From contig NZ_CP109017.1 in NCBI RefSeq assembly GCF_036226765.1, positions 6,201,001 to 6,265,000 of the forward strand: a stretch of DNA of 64,000 nt, read 5' to 3'. The notes under the pieces were generated by a model. The model was not told the origin of the DNA. It did not search any database and was given only the letters and a program-made list of their open reading frames with translations. Made by a program: the position numbers and the translations under genes. Positions 40,196 through 49,800 of this stretch are shown one piece after another; position 1 is the stretch's first letter; every line of letters begins with the position of its first letter. This DNA comes from Streptomyces sp. NBC_00670. GTDB lineage: Bacteria; Actinomycetota; Actinomycetes; Streptomycetales; Streptomycetaceae.

Positions 40196-40307
40196 AGGCC
40201 GACCCTATCGATGCCGCCGGCGCGAGCAGAGGGCTCTGCCCGGCGAAAAGCGTCGGCGCGATCGTCCGTCGGCGCCGATCAGCAGGGGCCTCATCCGAGC
40301 TCGTCGG

Positions 40308-40357
40308 CACGTACGGTGAGTCAGCGTACGGGCACGTTCGGTGGATCGTACGAATTC
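40308..40357 (+). promoter_or_regulatory. Operator D and conserved promoter block
   Basis: CACGTAC-N11-GTACGGG (40308-40332, one mismatch between arms) has spacer GGTGAGTCAGC, one base different from operator B. GCACGTTCGGTGGATCGTAC and GAATTC follow, as in blocks B and C. It lies about 94 nt upstream of XRE gene 2 and about 113 nt upstream of the divergent nuclease gene, so it may control both. Confidence 0.75.
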
Positions 40358-40425
40358 CTTCCGGCCACTCTGAGCGTTCTCAGGGAGTGGGACCTGGCGT
40401 GTGAGCACCTGGAGGTGGGCCGCGA

Positions 40426-41295
40426 ATGACGACCGATCATGTGGAACCGGTGGAGCCGGTGGTGTCGGGTGGGGAGTGTGAGCGGGAGCCGGATCCGTCC
40501 GACAGTCTGCGGACGTTCGGGGCGGTGGTGCAGGCGTTGCGCGAGCACGCGGGGCTGAGCCGGGCGGAGTTCGGTGAGCTGGTGCGGTTCTCCAGGCACA
40601 CGGTGGAGTCCGTGGAGTTGGGGAGGAGGATGCCGGACGAGTCGTTCGTGGAGCGGGCGGAGGGGGCGACGGGGAACACGGGGGCGCTGCGGCGGTCGGC
40701 GAAATTTTTGACCCGGGGGGATGTGGGCCTTGCGGCGTGGTTCCGGCAGTGGGCAAGGCTGGAGCGTACGGCGGTGAGTCTCTGTACGTATGAGTGTCGG
40801 CTGATCCCTGGGCTGTTGCAGTCGGAGGGGTACGTGCGGGCACTCTGCGACAACGAGATCCCGCCGCTGTCGGACGACGCTCTGGAAGCCACCGTGCAGG
40901 TGCGCATGGAACGTCAGCAGCTGCTGCGCGAACGCCCCAACACGGCGTTCGACTTCATCGTCGATGAGGCTGTGTTCATGCGCCGCTTGGGAGGTCCGCA
41001 CGTTACTGCGGACCAGCTCGACCTCATCCTCGAGCTCAGCCTGCTGCGCAATGTCACCGTCCAGGTCATGTCTGCGAACAGCGAGCAGCACGCCTGCCTT
41101 TCGGGGCCCGTACGGCTGCTGGAGATGCCGGACGGCCGCTGGCGAGCGTACTCCGAGGGGCAGGAGAACGGCCGCTTGATCACCGGTGCGAAAGAGGTGA
41201 GCCGCATCCATATGCGCTATGCAAGACTGCGTTCGCAGGCACTCTCACCCAAGGACTCCACGAGCCTGCTGATGCGGATCAGAGGAGCGCTATGA
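40426..41295 (+). CDS. XRE/DUF5753 regulator (Scr1/WhiJ type), copy 2
   Basis: The 289-aa protein has the same HTH half as copy 1 (LREHAGLSRAEFGELVRFSR, residues about 30-49) with near-identical DNA from about 40455 to 40745. The DUF5753 half is clearly diverged (YECRLIPGLLQSEGYVRALC, then NTAFDFIVDEAVFMRRLGGP). ATG 40426 has GGAGGTGGG upstream. It overlaps the following DUF397 gene by ATGA. The nearly identical DNA-binding domain and operator suggest that copies 1 and 2 bind the same sites while sensing different partners. Confidence 0.92.
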   Translation: MTTDHVEPVEPVVSGGECEREPDPSDSLRTFGAVVQALREHAGLSRAEFGELVRFSRHTVESVELGRRMPDESFVERAEGATGNTGALRRSAKFLTRGDVGLAAWFRQWARLERTAVSLCTYECRLIPGLLQSEGYVRALCDNEIPPLSDDALEATVQVRMERQQLLRERPNTAFDFIVDEAVFMRRLGGPHVTADQLDLILELSLLRNVTVQVMSANSEQHACLSGPVRLLEMPDGRWRAYSEGQENGRLITGAKEVSRIHMRYARLRSQALSPKDSTSLLMRIRGAL

Positions 41296-41477
41296 ACACG
41301 TCCGAACTCGGTTGGTTCAAGTCCAGCTACAGCAGCGCGCAGGGGGACGACTGCGTGGAGGTCGCCCTCACGCAGCACACCATCCATGTACGGGACTCCA
41401 AGGACGTCACGCGTCCTCACTTCGCCTTCGGGCGTGAGGAGTGGTCGCGCTTCGTACGGTTCGCGGCCGGGGACTGA
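41292..41477 (+). CDS. DUF397 small acidic protein, copy 2
   Basis: The 61-aa protein has the DUF397 signature LGWFKSSYSSAQGDDCVEVA followed by HVRDSKDVTRPHFAFGREEW. Its ATG overlaps the XRE copy 2 stop. It is diverged from copy 1 in the middle and C-terminus, in step with the diverged sensor domain of its XRE partner. A hairpin terminator follows at 41487. Confidence 0.93.
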   Translation: MNTSELGWFKSSYSSAQGDDCVEVALTQHTIHVRDSKDVTRPHFAFGREEWSRFVRFAAGD

Positions 41478-41486
41478 GCCGCCTCG

Positions 41487-41522
41487 TCCCGGCGGTGGGC
41501 GCCAGGACGCGCACCGCCGGGA
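41487..41522. terminator. Bidirectional terminator between DUF397 copy 2 and EcsC genes
   Basis: A perfect 11-bp inverted repeat has arms 41487-41497 and 41512-41522 (core CCCGGCGGTG) around a 14-nt loop. It lies between convergent stops at 41477 and 41530, and so marks the left boundary of the DISARM-like locus. Confidence 0.75.
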
Positions 41523-41529
41523 AGCCACG

Positions 41530-42657
41530 TCAGCGGAGGTCGGGGCCGCCCTCGTCGACGATCTCGTCGAGCACGCTGATCTTCTCGTCGGCGTCGTCGG
41601 AGACGTCCGCGTCGGTGAACGTCACGAACGCCTCTTCCTCGGCGAGGTACGGGTACTTCTCCAGGAGGAACCGGCGTCGGTATGCCATCTCGGCCGCGTC
41701 GACGATCCCTTCCAACGTCGCCCAGTTGAGCGTGGAGCCGACGACGATGCCGAAGGCGGGGACGGCCTTGCCGAGCCCCTTCTTGGTGAGGCGGACGCCG
41801 AACGCCTTGGCGAACTTCTCGGCTACCTTGGTGACGAAGGAGTTGCTGAGGACGTCCCACGTCTTGCCGCGAAAGAGCGCCTGGGTGAGCTTCGAGATGT
41901 CGGCCATGGCGGCATTCTTGGCGGTGGCCGAGCTTGCGGTTCCCAAGTTGACGACGGACATGATGAAGAGCTTCTCGGACGGGTCTTCGGGGTCGTATCC
42001 GTAGAACAGTGAGATCTGGCCGACGGCCCGGGACGAGAGTCCGAGTACGGCTGCGGTATCGGCAGTGAACGCGCCCGCGATCGCTCCGGCCGAAGGCGCC
42101 GCCGCGGCGCCGGCGGAGGCGGTGATCGCGAGCTGACCTCCGGTGATCACAAGCCCGGAACCCGCTCCCGAGAGCGCCGCCATGATCGGGTAGTACCAGT
42201 TCGCCGCCCGGCCGCGCACCTTCTCGACAAGTTCGAGGTCGAGTTGGCGCACGTCGGAGAGCGAGGCGACTTCGTGGCCTCGCTTGGTGTGGAGCGCCAC
42301 CACCCGTTTGGGAGAGAGTCCCGCGCGCGAGATCTTCCCCACCGTCTTCCGTACGGACTGCACGGCCGTGCCGCCCCACTCCGGCATGTTCTCGGCGGCG
42401 TTGCGTGCCTTCGCGCCGGCCTTGGAGGCGCCCTTGGCTACGAACTCCTGTCCCCGTGACACCGCCGACGCGGCGCGCGGATACTTTTCCAGCTGCTTCG
42501 CAGCCTGCTTGCCGAGTCGTGTGACGCCGTTGGCCACGTGGTCGCCGGCGTTCTGCATCGCCTGTGACAGTGGGCGGCCCTTGTACTGCTGGATGGAGTC
42601 CCACACCTCGAGTTCGTACTTCGAGGGCATCGGATCGGGCTGGGTCGGGTTGCTCAT
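41530..42657 (-). CDS. EcsC-family membrane-associated protein at the end of the DISARM-like operon
   Basis: The 375-aa protein has the EcsC pattern in its C-terminal two thirds: an Ala/Gly-rich hydrophobic stretch (SGAGSGLVITGGQLAITASA), then TADTAAVLGLSSRAVGQISL, FYGYDPEDPSEKLFIMSVVN and KGLGKAVPAFGIVVGSTLNW. The N-terminus (1-110) is basic and helical. It starts at ATG 42657 with AGGGGGGACC directly before, only 38 nt after drmMI, and is therefore the last gene of the leftward operon. EcsC proteins are thought to associate with membranes, and their biochemical role is not established. Within this operon it may be an effector or membrane tether, which is inference. It is not part of canonical DISARM as I know it. 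Confidence 0.82.
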   Translation of the reverse strand: MSNPTQPDPMPSKYELEVWDSIQQYKGRPLSQAMQNAGDHVANGVTRLGKQAAKQLEKYPRAASAVSRGQEFVAKGASKAGAKARNAAENMPEWGGTAVQSVRKTVGKISRAGLSPKRVVALHTKRGHEVASLSDVRQLDLELVEKVRGRAANWYYPIMAALSGAGSGLVITGGQLAITASAGAAAAPSAGAIAGAFTADTAAVLGLSSRAVGQISLFYGYDPEDPSEKLFIMSVVNLGTASSATAKNAAMADISKLTQALFRGKTWDVLSNSFVTKVAEKFAKAFGVRLTKKGLGKAVPAFGIVVGSTLNWATLEGIVDAAEMAYRRRFLLEKYPYLAEEEAFVTFTDADVSDDADEKISVLDEIVDEGGPDLR

Positions 42658-42695
42658 GGTCCCCCCTGGGATGTGGATGGCGGTGGTGTGTTCTG

Positions 42696-45600
42696 TCAGG
42701 CGCTGTGGCGGGGGCCGCGGCCAGGGGGCGGAGTGAGGGGCGAGGTGTAGGCCTCGCTGCCCACGAGGGGGGACTCCAAGGTGAGGCCGGCGTGTGCCAT
42801 GCGGTTGTACTCGGTGAGGACGAGGCGCTTGGTGCGGTACTCGCCGTACTTGGCGATCTCGTTGTTCTTGAGGCCGCCCGACTCCGACTGGAAAGTCTCC
42901 AGGATGTAGTCGGTGTCCTCGGCCGAGATGCCGTACAGGTGGAAGAAGTAGGCGTCCAGCTCGGCACGGAGCTGTGCCCTACGGGCCTCGTCCCAACGGA
43001 ACGGCTCGCCCTCGTCGCCCAGGTCGCGGGCGAGGGGGGTCATGTCGTAGGCGGTGTAGACGAGTTCCAGTACGCGGGGGAGGAGGAAGGGGAGGTGCGG
43101 TTCGAGGGCGGTGGGGGTGGGGACGGGCAGTTGCTTCCACACGAACAGCTTCATGTGCGCGTCGCTGATCTTCTGTCGGCTGACGAAGTCGAAGACCAGG
43201 GAGGACTGGGTGGCGATGAGGGCGGCGACCAGGGGCGGGGAGACGCGCGGGAGCATCAGAGGGTATGTGTGGCCGACGGCGGCTCGCGGCAGGAACGCGG
43301 GAATGGCCGTTCGCTCGTTGGTGAAGTACGTGACGTCACGCCAGCCGATCAACCAGTCATGCTCCCAGTTCACTTCGGCGAGGCGGTCCGCGATGCCACG
43401 TTCCTCCAGTTCCTTGCCTCTGCGAACGGTGTCGATCGGTCCTTGTTCCGCGACCCAGTAGCGAGGGTCGGCGCAGGCGGTCGGGTCCTGCTTCTCGGTG
43501 AGATCGATCCGACGGCGGTCTTCGGTGCCCGTTCCCGTGTAGCTGTTCCAACGATGGTCGAACAGGTGCGCCATCTTGCCTTCGTACAGGGGCAGCATCC
43601 GATCCCTGCCCCGCAGGAACAGGTTCCCGTCCAACCGCCACCCGGCATCCTCCAGTTCCTTCCGCGACTGGAAGAGGTCGGAGTCATCGGTCATGTTGAA
43701 CAAGTTCTTGAAGCTGAGCCCCCACGGATTGCCGTTCCGGTTCCCTTCGTTCCACAGCACTGGCATGCGCCGGTAGATACCTGCTGTGAGGACTGCGTCG
43801 CGCTGGGAACGGAACTTCGGGAGTGTGCCCGTATTGGGGTTGATAAGGGCCAGGTCCTCGGGACTCAGGGCGAAGACGCGCTCGGGATCGTCGAGTTCGG
43901 TGATATCGCCGATGGAGAAGCCGAACCGAGCAGCACTCTGCCGCAGGCCACGTCCAGCGAGGGAGAGCAGGCAGAACGACTGCTTGGAATCGATGTCGAA
44001 CCACTTGCCGCCCTGGGGCAGCGCTGCCGACCTGGGCCGCCTCACCTCGAAGTCGTAGAGTGAGACCAGCGACCTCTGGCGTGTGAAGCTGGAGAAGAGG
44101 TGTTGTGAGCCCGCTCCCGTCGCGATGGAGGTCGGCAGGATCACGCCGAACCGCCCCTCCACCCCCACCACGCTGGACATGCGCTCGGCGAACAACGTGT
44201 CGGTCTGGAGAGAGTTCACTCCCTTGACCGTCAACCCCTTCGCACACAGCGGAAACACTCCCGAGTTCGCCAGGAAGTGGAAGTTCCCCTTCACCGTCCG
44301 CCGCGCCTCCCGGTACCGCGCCCCCGCCTCCGGATGCTCGACCTCCCACTCCGCGATCCGCGTACGCCGAGCCGTACCGGAGATCGCCGCGATGTCCGGG
44401 TCGACCACGCTGAAGTACTTCTTGTCCTCGAAGTCGACCTTGTCCCACGGCGGGTTGCCCACCACGCACGAGAAGCCGCCTGCCCAGCCCGTGCCCGGGT
44501 CGACCTTCGCGGCCTCCGCCGAGCCGTCCTCCGGAACCGTGAAGATCTCCGGGAACTCCAGGTGCCAGTGGAAGAACGCGTACTGGTCCCGCAGGCGCGT
44601 GATCTCCTCGTGTGTGGATTCCGGGGCCGCGTCGCCCTCGGGGTCCTCCAGGCCGCGGAACACCTTGTCCGTGACGGCCGGCGGTGCGTCCTCCCGCTTG
44701 ACCCAGACGAACGCCGCGCACCACGCGTCGGCCAGGTGCAGCGCCTGCCGGTAGTCGCCGGACGTCGACCACGCGCGGAACGCGGCCTCCTTGCGGCGTA
44801 CGTCCGCGAGGTCGCCGGCCGGGGCCGCCGTGATGCGGCGCAGGCCGGACGCGAACGCCGTGTTGGCGACCCGCGTCTCGGACTCGACGTCGAACAGGCC
44901 GCCCTGCCCCGCCCGTTCCTGCTCGTTGCGGGCGAGCAGCATCTTCGCCCAGGCCTCGTCGTCGCCCTCGGCCTTCTTGAACGCCTTGTCGGGGATGCCG
45001 TCCCGCATCAGCGCGGGCGTCGCGCCGATCAGGCCGTTGCCGTGGCGGATGTGGGCATCCAGAAAGCCCAGCGGACGGCCCGGTTCCATGGCCTCCAGCC
45101 ACAGGGAGACCTTGGCCAGCTCCACGGCCATGGGGTTGAGGTCGACGCCGTAGACGCAGCGCTCGACCACCTCGTGCAGCGCGTGCCGTACCGCCTCCGC
45201 CGTCGGCTCGGGGTTGCGCTCGCGCACTGAGGCGACCCGCTTGGCGATGCGACGGGCGGCGGCGACGAGGAAGTGGCCGGAGCCGCAGGCAGGGTCGCAG
45301 ACGGTGAGGGACAGCAGTTCCTCGACGATGACACCGGCGGCGTCGGCGGGGTCCGTGCGGCCGGACACCGTCGCCCGCTGCTCGCCGCGCTTCACGGCGT
45401 CGTCGATCACCGGGTTCAGCGTCGAGTCGAGAAGTGTCTCGGTGAGCGCGGTGGGCGTGTAGTAACTGCCGGTCTTCTTGCGGTCGTTGCCGAGGCGGTC
45501 GACGAGGGCGAAGGTGCGGTCGGAGGCGCTGTGCTTGGGGACCAGCTCCAGCAGCGCCTCGTAGACCGAGCCCAGTTCCTCGGCGCCCATGTTGCGGTAG

Positions 45601-46853
45601 TTGACCGGGCGCCAGCGCGAGGAGCCGTGGTCGCGTACGCGGGCGAGGTGGCGTACGGCCTCCAGGAAGTACCGGTTGGAGAGGCGGACGCCGGCGAGGG
45701 GCCCGTCGGCGTCCGTGGTGTTGAACAGGCCGCCGAGGCCGCGCAGGGCGAGCTCGGGGCGGCCCTCCTCGTCACCGAGGGCGGCGAGGACGAGTTGCAG
45801 GGCCTCGTACTGGTCGCTGTGGGCGGTGCCGGTCCGGCGCAGGGCGCGCTCGCGGAGGCGGACCGTGGAGAAGTAGCGGGTGTAGCGCTCGCGGGCCCGC
45901 TCGTCGGCCCGCGGGTCGGGCAGGGCCTCGCGGTCCTCGGCGACGAAGAGGAAGATCAGCCGGTAGACGAGGCGGAGCAGGGCGGACTGGAACGCGGCCG
46001 GGTCCAGGTTCTCGCGCAGTGCCGCGTTGTCGGGGTGGCGCAGGAAGCCCGTGCCGAGCGCGGTCAGGGCGGCCTGGACGCCGTCGCGGTAGTGCTCCAG
46101 CGCGCGGGTGCCGGACTCGATGGCGACGGTCCGCCAGCTCTCCAGCCAGCACGCCGACGGCGGCGCCCCCTCCGCCACCTCGAACCGGGACACGTGCAGC
46201 AGTCGGTACAGCAGCACGAACTCGCTGAAGAGTTCGCCGTCGAAGATCGACTCGAGGTCGAACTCGACGTAGGACGCCGTCGCGAGGGCGCTGGAGTCGC
46301 GGAGGAGGCGGACCTGGCGGCCGTTGGTGAGGACGGCCCACAGGTGGGCCTCCGTGCGGTTCAGGCACTCCTGGAGCATCGACTGGGGCGGGACGCTGCC
46401 CGGGCCGGCCGGGCGCTTGTCCAGCTCCGCGTTCCACGCGGTCTGGTGGACGAGGGCGTGCTGCCAGTGGTGGGAGACGGGGAACTTCTTCTCCGGGTCG
46501 GAGTCCGCCGTGATGCCCGCCGGGCCGACCGGGGTGAGCCGGCCGAAGCCCAGCTCGCGCCAGAGCGGGGCGAGCCAGTCCGTGCCGGCGCGACCGGTGG
46601 GGTCAGTGGACGGGGCGCCCGTCTCCGCCGCCCCGGGCAGGTGCTTGCGCAGGTCGCGCCAGAGCGGCTTCAGGTACTCCCAGCTGCGCTCCGCCTCGTC
46701 CCGTACCGAACGCGAGGACGGCAGGCCGTAGTCGGCAGGGCCCGAGCCGGGGACGTCCTTGCCCTCGGAGACGCGGACCAGCATGTCCGCCGGGAGCAGG
46801 CCGCCGACGGTGTGGACGGCGGTGAACACCTGGTTGCGGGTGGTGGCGGACAT
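42696..46853 (-). CDS. drmMI: DISARM-type N6-adenine methyltransferase, DrmMI-like
   Basis: The 1385-aa protein is a large stand-alone class I methylase. SAM motif I is TVCDPACGSGHFLVAAARR near 518 and catalytic motif IV is CVVGNPPWDKVDFEDKKYF near 795. CVYGVDLNPMAVELAKVSLW and YYTPTALTETLLD, typical of type II/ISP-like enzymes, also occur. The N-terminal 480 residues are helical with no nuclease motif. The C-terminus resembles target-recognition sequence. The order helicase-methylase with an overlapping start (ATG 46853 inside the drmD stop) matches class 1 DISARM. The methylase would mark host DNA so that the helicase components ignore it. It is unlikely to be type IIG since no PD-(D/E)XK is visible. 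Confidence 0.88.
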   Translation of the reverse strand: MSATTRNQVFTAVHTVGGLLPADMLVRVSEGKDVPGSGPADYGLPSSRSVRDEAERSWEYLKPLWRDLRKHLPGAAETGAPSTDPTGRAGTDWLAPLWRELGFGRLTPVGPAGITADSDPEKKFPVSHHWQHALVHQTAWNAELDKRPAGPGSVPPQSMLQECLNRTEAHLWAVLTNGRQVRLLRDSSALATASYVEFDLESIFDGELFSEFVLLYRLLHVSRFEVAEGAPPSACWLESWRTVAIESGTRALEHYRDGVQAALTALGTGFLRHPDNAALRENLDPAAFQSALLRLVYRLIFLFVAEDREALPDPRADERARERYTRYFSTVRLRERALRRTGTAHSDQYEALQLVLAALGDEEGRPELALRGLGGLFNTTDADGPLAGVRLSNRYFLEAVRHLARVRDHGSSRWRPVNYRNMGAEELGSVYEALLELVPKHSASDRTFALVDRLGNDRKKTGSYYTPTALTETLLDSTLNPVIDDAVKRGEQRATVSGRTDPADAAGVIVEELLSLTVCDPACGSGHFLVAAARRIAKRVASVRERNPEPTAEAVRHALHEVVERCVYGVDLNPMAVELAKVSLWLEAMEPGRPLGFLDAHIRHGNGLIGATPALMRDGIPDKAFKKAEGDDEAWAKMLLARNEQERAGQGGLFDVESETRVANTAFASGLRRITAAPAGDLADVRRKEAAFRAWSTSGDYRQALHLADAWCAAFVWVKREDAPPAVTDKVFRGLEDPEGDAAPESTHEEITRLRDQYAFFHWHLEFPEIFTVPEDGSAEAAKVDPGTGWAGGFSCVVGNPPWDKVDFEDKKYFSVVDPDIAAISGTARRTRIAEWEVEHPEAGARYREARRTVKGNFHFLANSGVFPLCAKGLTVKGVNSLQTDTLFAERMSSVVGVEGRFGVILPTSIATGAGSQHLFSSFTRQRSLVSLYDFEVRRPRSAALPQGGKWFDIDSKQSFCLLSLAGRGLRQSAARFGFSIGDITELDDPERVFALSPEDLALINPNTGTLPKFRSQRDAVLTAGIYRRMPVLWNEGNRNGNPWGLSFKNLFNMTDDSDLFQSRKELEDAGWRLDGNLFLRGRDRMLPLYEGKMAHLFDHRWNSYTGTGTEDRRRIDLTEKQDPTACADPRYWVAEQGPIDTVRRGKELEERGIADRLAEVNWEHDWLIGWRDVTYFTNERTAIPAFLPRAAVGHTYPLMLPRVSPPLVAALIATQSSLVFDFVSRQKISDAHMKLFVWKQLPVPTPTALEPHLPFLLPRVLELVYTAYDMTPLARDLGDEGEPFRWDEARRAQLRAELDAYFFHLYGISAEDTDYILETFQSESGGLKNNEIAKYGEYRTKRLVLTEYNRMAHAGLTLESPLVGSEAYTSPLTPPPGRGPRHSA

Positions 46854-49800
46854 CAGGCGGTCACTCCAGCGGAAGCAGAGGGAGCAGCGGAAGCAGTGGG
46901 AGCGGAGGGAGCGGCGGGCAGGTAGACGTAGGCGCCCAGGACGTCGGCCGGCTTCTGGGCCGTCACGGACAGGCCGCGGACGATCTCGCCGGAGGCCGCC
47001 CGCACCCTGCGGTGCGAGGCGTCCAGCTCGGTGGCCAGGCCGTCGCCGTACGACTCCAGGTACGGGCGTACGTCGTCCAGTTGGCCGAGGATGCGGGTCA
47101 TGGTGCGCTCGCCGGAGGCGGGGGCCGTGTTCTCCGTCGCCTGCGCGTCCAGCAACGCCGTCGCGCGCTCCGGCGGGAGCCAGACCGCCTTGCCGGGGGC
47201 TCCCTCGAAGGCGAGCAGGCGGGCGTCCTCGGCCACCACCTGCTTCTCGCCGTTGCGGGAGGGCAGGGTGAGGTGGAAGCGGTAGCGGACCAGGAGCAGC
47301 GTGGTGCGCGTGCTCACCGCGTCCGTCGTGACGACGCCGCAGCGGCGGGCCGGGCGGGCGCCGTCCGCCTCGGGGTCCAGGGCGGCGTTCAGCACGTGGG
47401 AGGCGAGCGCGCCCACCACCGGGTCCGTGCGGACGAGGGCGGCCTCGCCGCGCGCCACCGCCGGGTCCGTGCGGAACGGGATCGGACGGTCCTGCTCCAC
47501 CGTCTCCGGGCCGAGCACCGGGGCGAGCGCGTCCCGCAGGCCGGCCGGGGTGCCGCCGACCTGCGCGGTGAAGTCCGCGCCGGAGGAGGCGGACCCACTG
47601 GACACCTCGGACACGCCGGAACCGCCCGGTCCGCCGGACTCGCGCAGCACCGCGCCCAGCGCGTTCAGCGACTCCCGTACGAACGTGTCGAGCTCGCCCG
47701 CGCCGCCCAGCGCCTCCCGTACGGCGGCGACCTCGCGGGCCACCTCCTCTGGGTGGATCGAGCGCTGTGCGAACCGCGAGCGGGACGCCTTCTCGCGGTC
47801 TGCGGCCGAGTTCCAGTCCTGCTCCAGGTCGGCGAAGCTCTGCTGGAACGCGTCCGACTCGAACAGGGCCTCCTGCTCGCCCTGGCGGCCGCGCAGCAGC
47901 AGCCACTCCACGATCGCGTCCGTGACGCCCGTCGACATCTCGTCGGGGACGGAGACGGAGATGCCGAGGTCCTTCTTGATCTGGCGGTGCTTCTTGATCA
48001 GCACCTCGAGCACCTTGCCGTCGATGCCGTTGTCCTCGCCGTACAGCGTGATGACGCGGACCTCGTCGCGCTTCTGCCCGTAGCGGTCGACGCGGCCCTC
48101 GCGCTGGTCGTGACGGGTGGGGTTCCAGGCCAGGTCGTAGTGGAGGACGGCGTCGAAGTGGTGCTGGAGGTTGACGCCCTCGGAGAGGCAGTCGGTGGCG
48201 ATCAGGACCCGGCGCGCGGCGGCGTCCCCGCCGGCCTCCGCCGCCAGCTCCTCGATGCGTTCGATGCGCTGCTGCGGGGAGAGCGTGCCGGTGACCGCCC
48301 TGACGACCGTCCGCGCGCCGAGCGGGCCGCGCTTCTTCGCCTCGGGGTCGTTGCCGAGCTGGTCCGCCAGGTACTCGGCGGTCGGGATGTAACGGCAGAA
48401 GACGATCGGGTTGTGGCCGTCGGCCAGGAGCGCCTTGAGATGCCTGATGAGCGCCTTCAGCTTCAGGTCCTGCGCGGGGCCCTCCAACTCCTTGGCCCGT
48501 GCGGCGAGTTCGGCCAGGCGCGAGCCCGCGTTCTCCTCCGTCTCCGCGCCGGGGGCCACGTCCATGCCCTCCAGCGCGTCGCTGTCCGCGGAGTCGCTGG
48601 TGAGCGGGGCGCCGAGCCGGTCCGCCTCCTCGGCGGAGGCGGCCACCGCGGCGGCGGAGCGGGTGCGCAGGGTCTGCGCGGCCGCCCTCGGGGAGGACAC
48701 CAGCGAGCGCAGCAGCGCGATCGCCGACCACCAGGCGATACGGGCCTCGCGCCGGCCCCGGCCGTCCGCCTCCTCCACGCGCTCGCTCGCGTAGGCGATC
48801 GCGTCGTCGAGGAGGGCCCGGTAGGCGGGGGAGAGCTTGTACGTCTCGTCCTTGAAGTAGCGGTCCGAGGGGAACGCCGTGCGCTCGGCGAGCGAGTCGT
48901 CCGCGAGGCCGTCCTCCTTGGTGAGGTACTGCCGTACGTCCGCCCGCTTGCGCGCCACGAAGTGCTGGGCGAGCAGCTTCCGGCCGGACTCCGAATCCAG
49001 GTCCACGCGCGCCAGTTCGGGTCTGACCAGGGCCAGCAGATTGCGGAACGCGGACTCCTTGCCGCTGTGCGGGGTCGCCGTCACCAGCAGCAGGTGACGC
49101 TCGGCGTCCTCGGCGACGCGGCGCAGCAGCTCGTGGCGGAGCTGGTTCTGCGTGCTCACCTTCGTGTCGTCGGCGGTGACACAGGTGTGCGCCTCGTCGA
49201 CGATCACCAGATCGGGGCAGTGGCGCACGAAGTCGTCGCGGTGGCGGGTGGACTTGATGAAGTCCGTGGAGACGATGACGTGCGGGTAGCGGTCGAAGAG
49301 GGACTGGCCGAGGTCCAGGCCGCGCTCCAGGCGGGAGACCGTCGAGGACAGCACCAGTTCGGCGTCGATGCCGAACTTGGTGCGCAGTTCCTGCTGCCAC
49401 TGCTCGGCCAGCGCGGGCGAGCACAGCACCGCCAGGCCCGTCGCCTCGCCCTGTGCCAGCAACTCGCTCGCGATCAGGCCCGCCTCGATCGTCTTGCCGA
49501 TGCCGACGTCGTCGGAGATCAGCATGCGCACGGTCCGCTGCCGCAGCGCCATCAGCAGCGGGACGAGCTGGTAGGCGCGCGGCTCGACCGCGATTCCGGC
49601 CAGCGAGCGGAACGGGCCCGCGCCCGAGCGGAAGCCGACGCGGAGCGCGGTGCGCAGCAGGCCGGCGGCACGCTGGTCGCCGAGGTCGCCGGGGGCCGGG
49701 GGCGCGAACTCGGCGCCCTTGACCGTCTCGAAGGCCGGGAACACCGCCGCGATGTCGTCGTCCGAGCCGCCCAGCGGGCGCAGTACGAGCAGGTCGGGCT

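Noticed and set aside
42696..49424. A leftward open frame of 2242 codons that would fuse the methylase to upstream sequence
   Set aside because: The part upstream of 46853 is an out-of-frame shadow of drmD. The methylase start ATG at 46853 overlaps the drmD stop.
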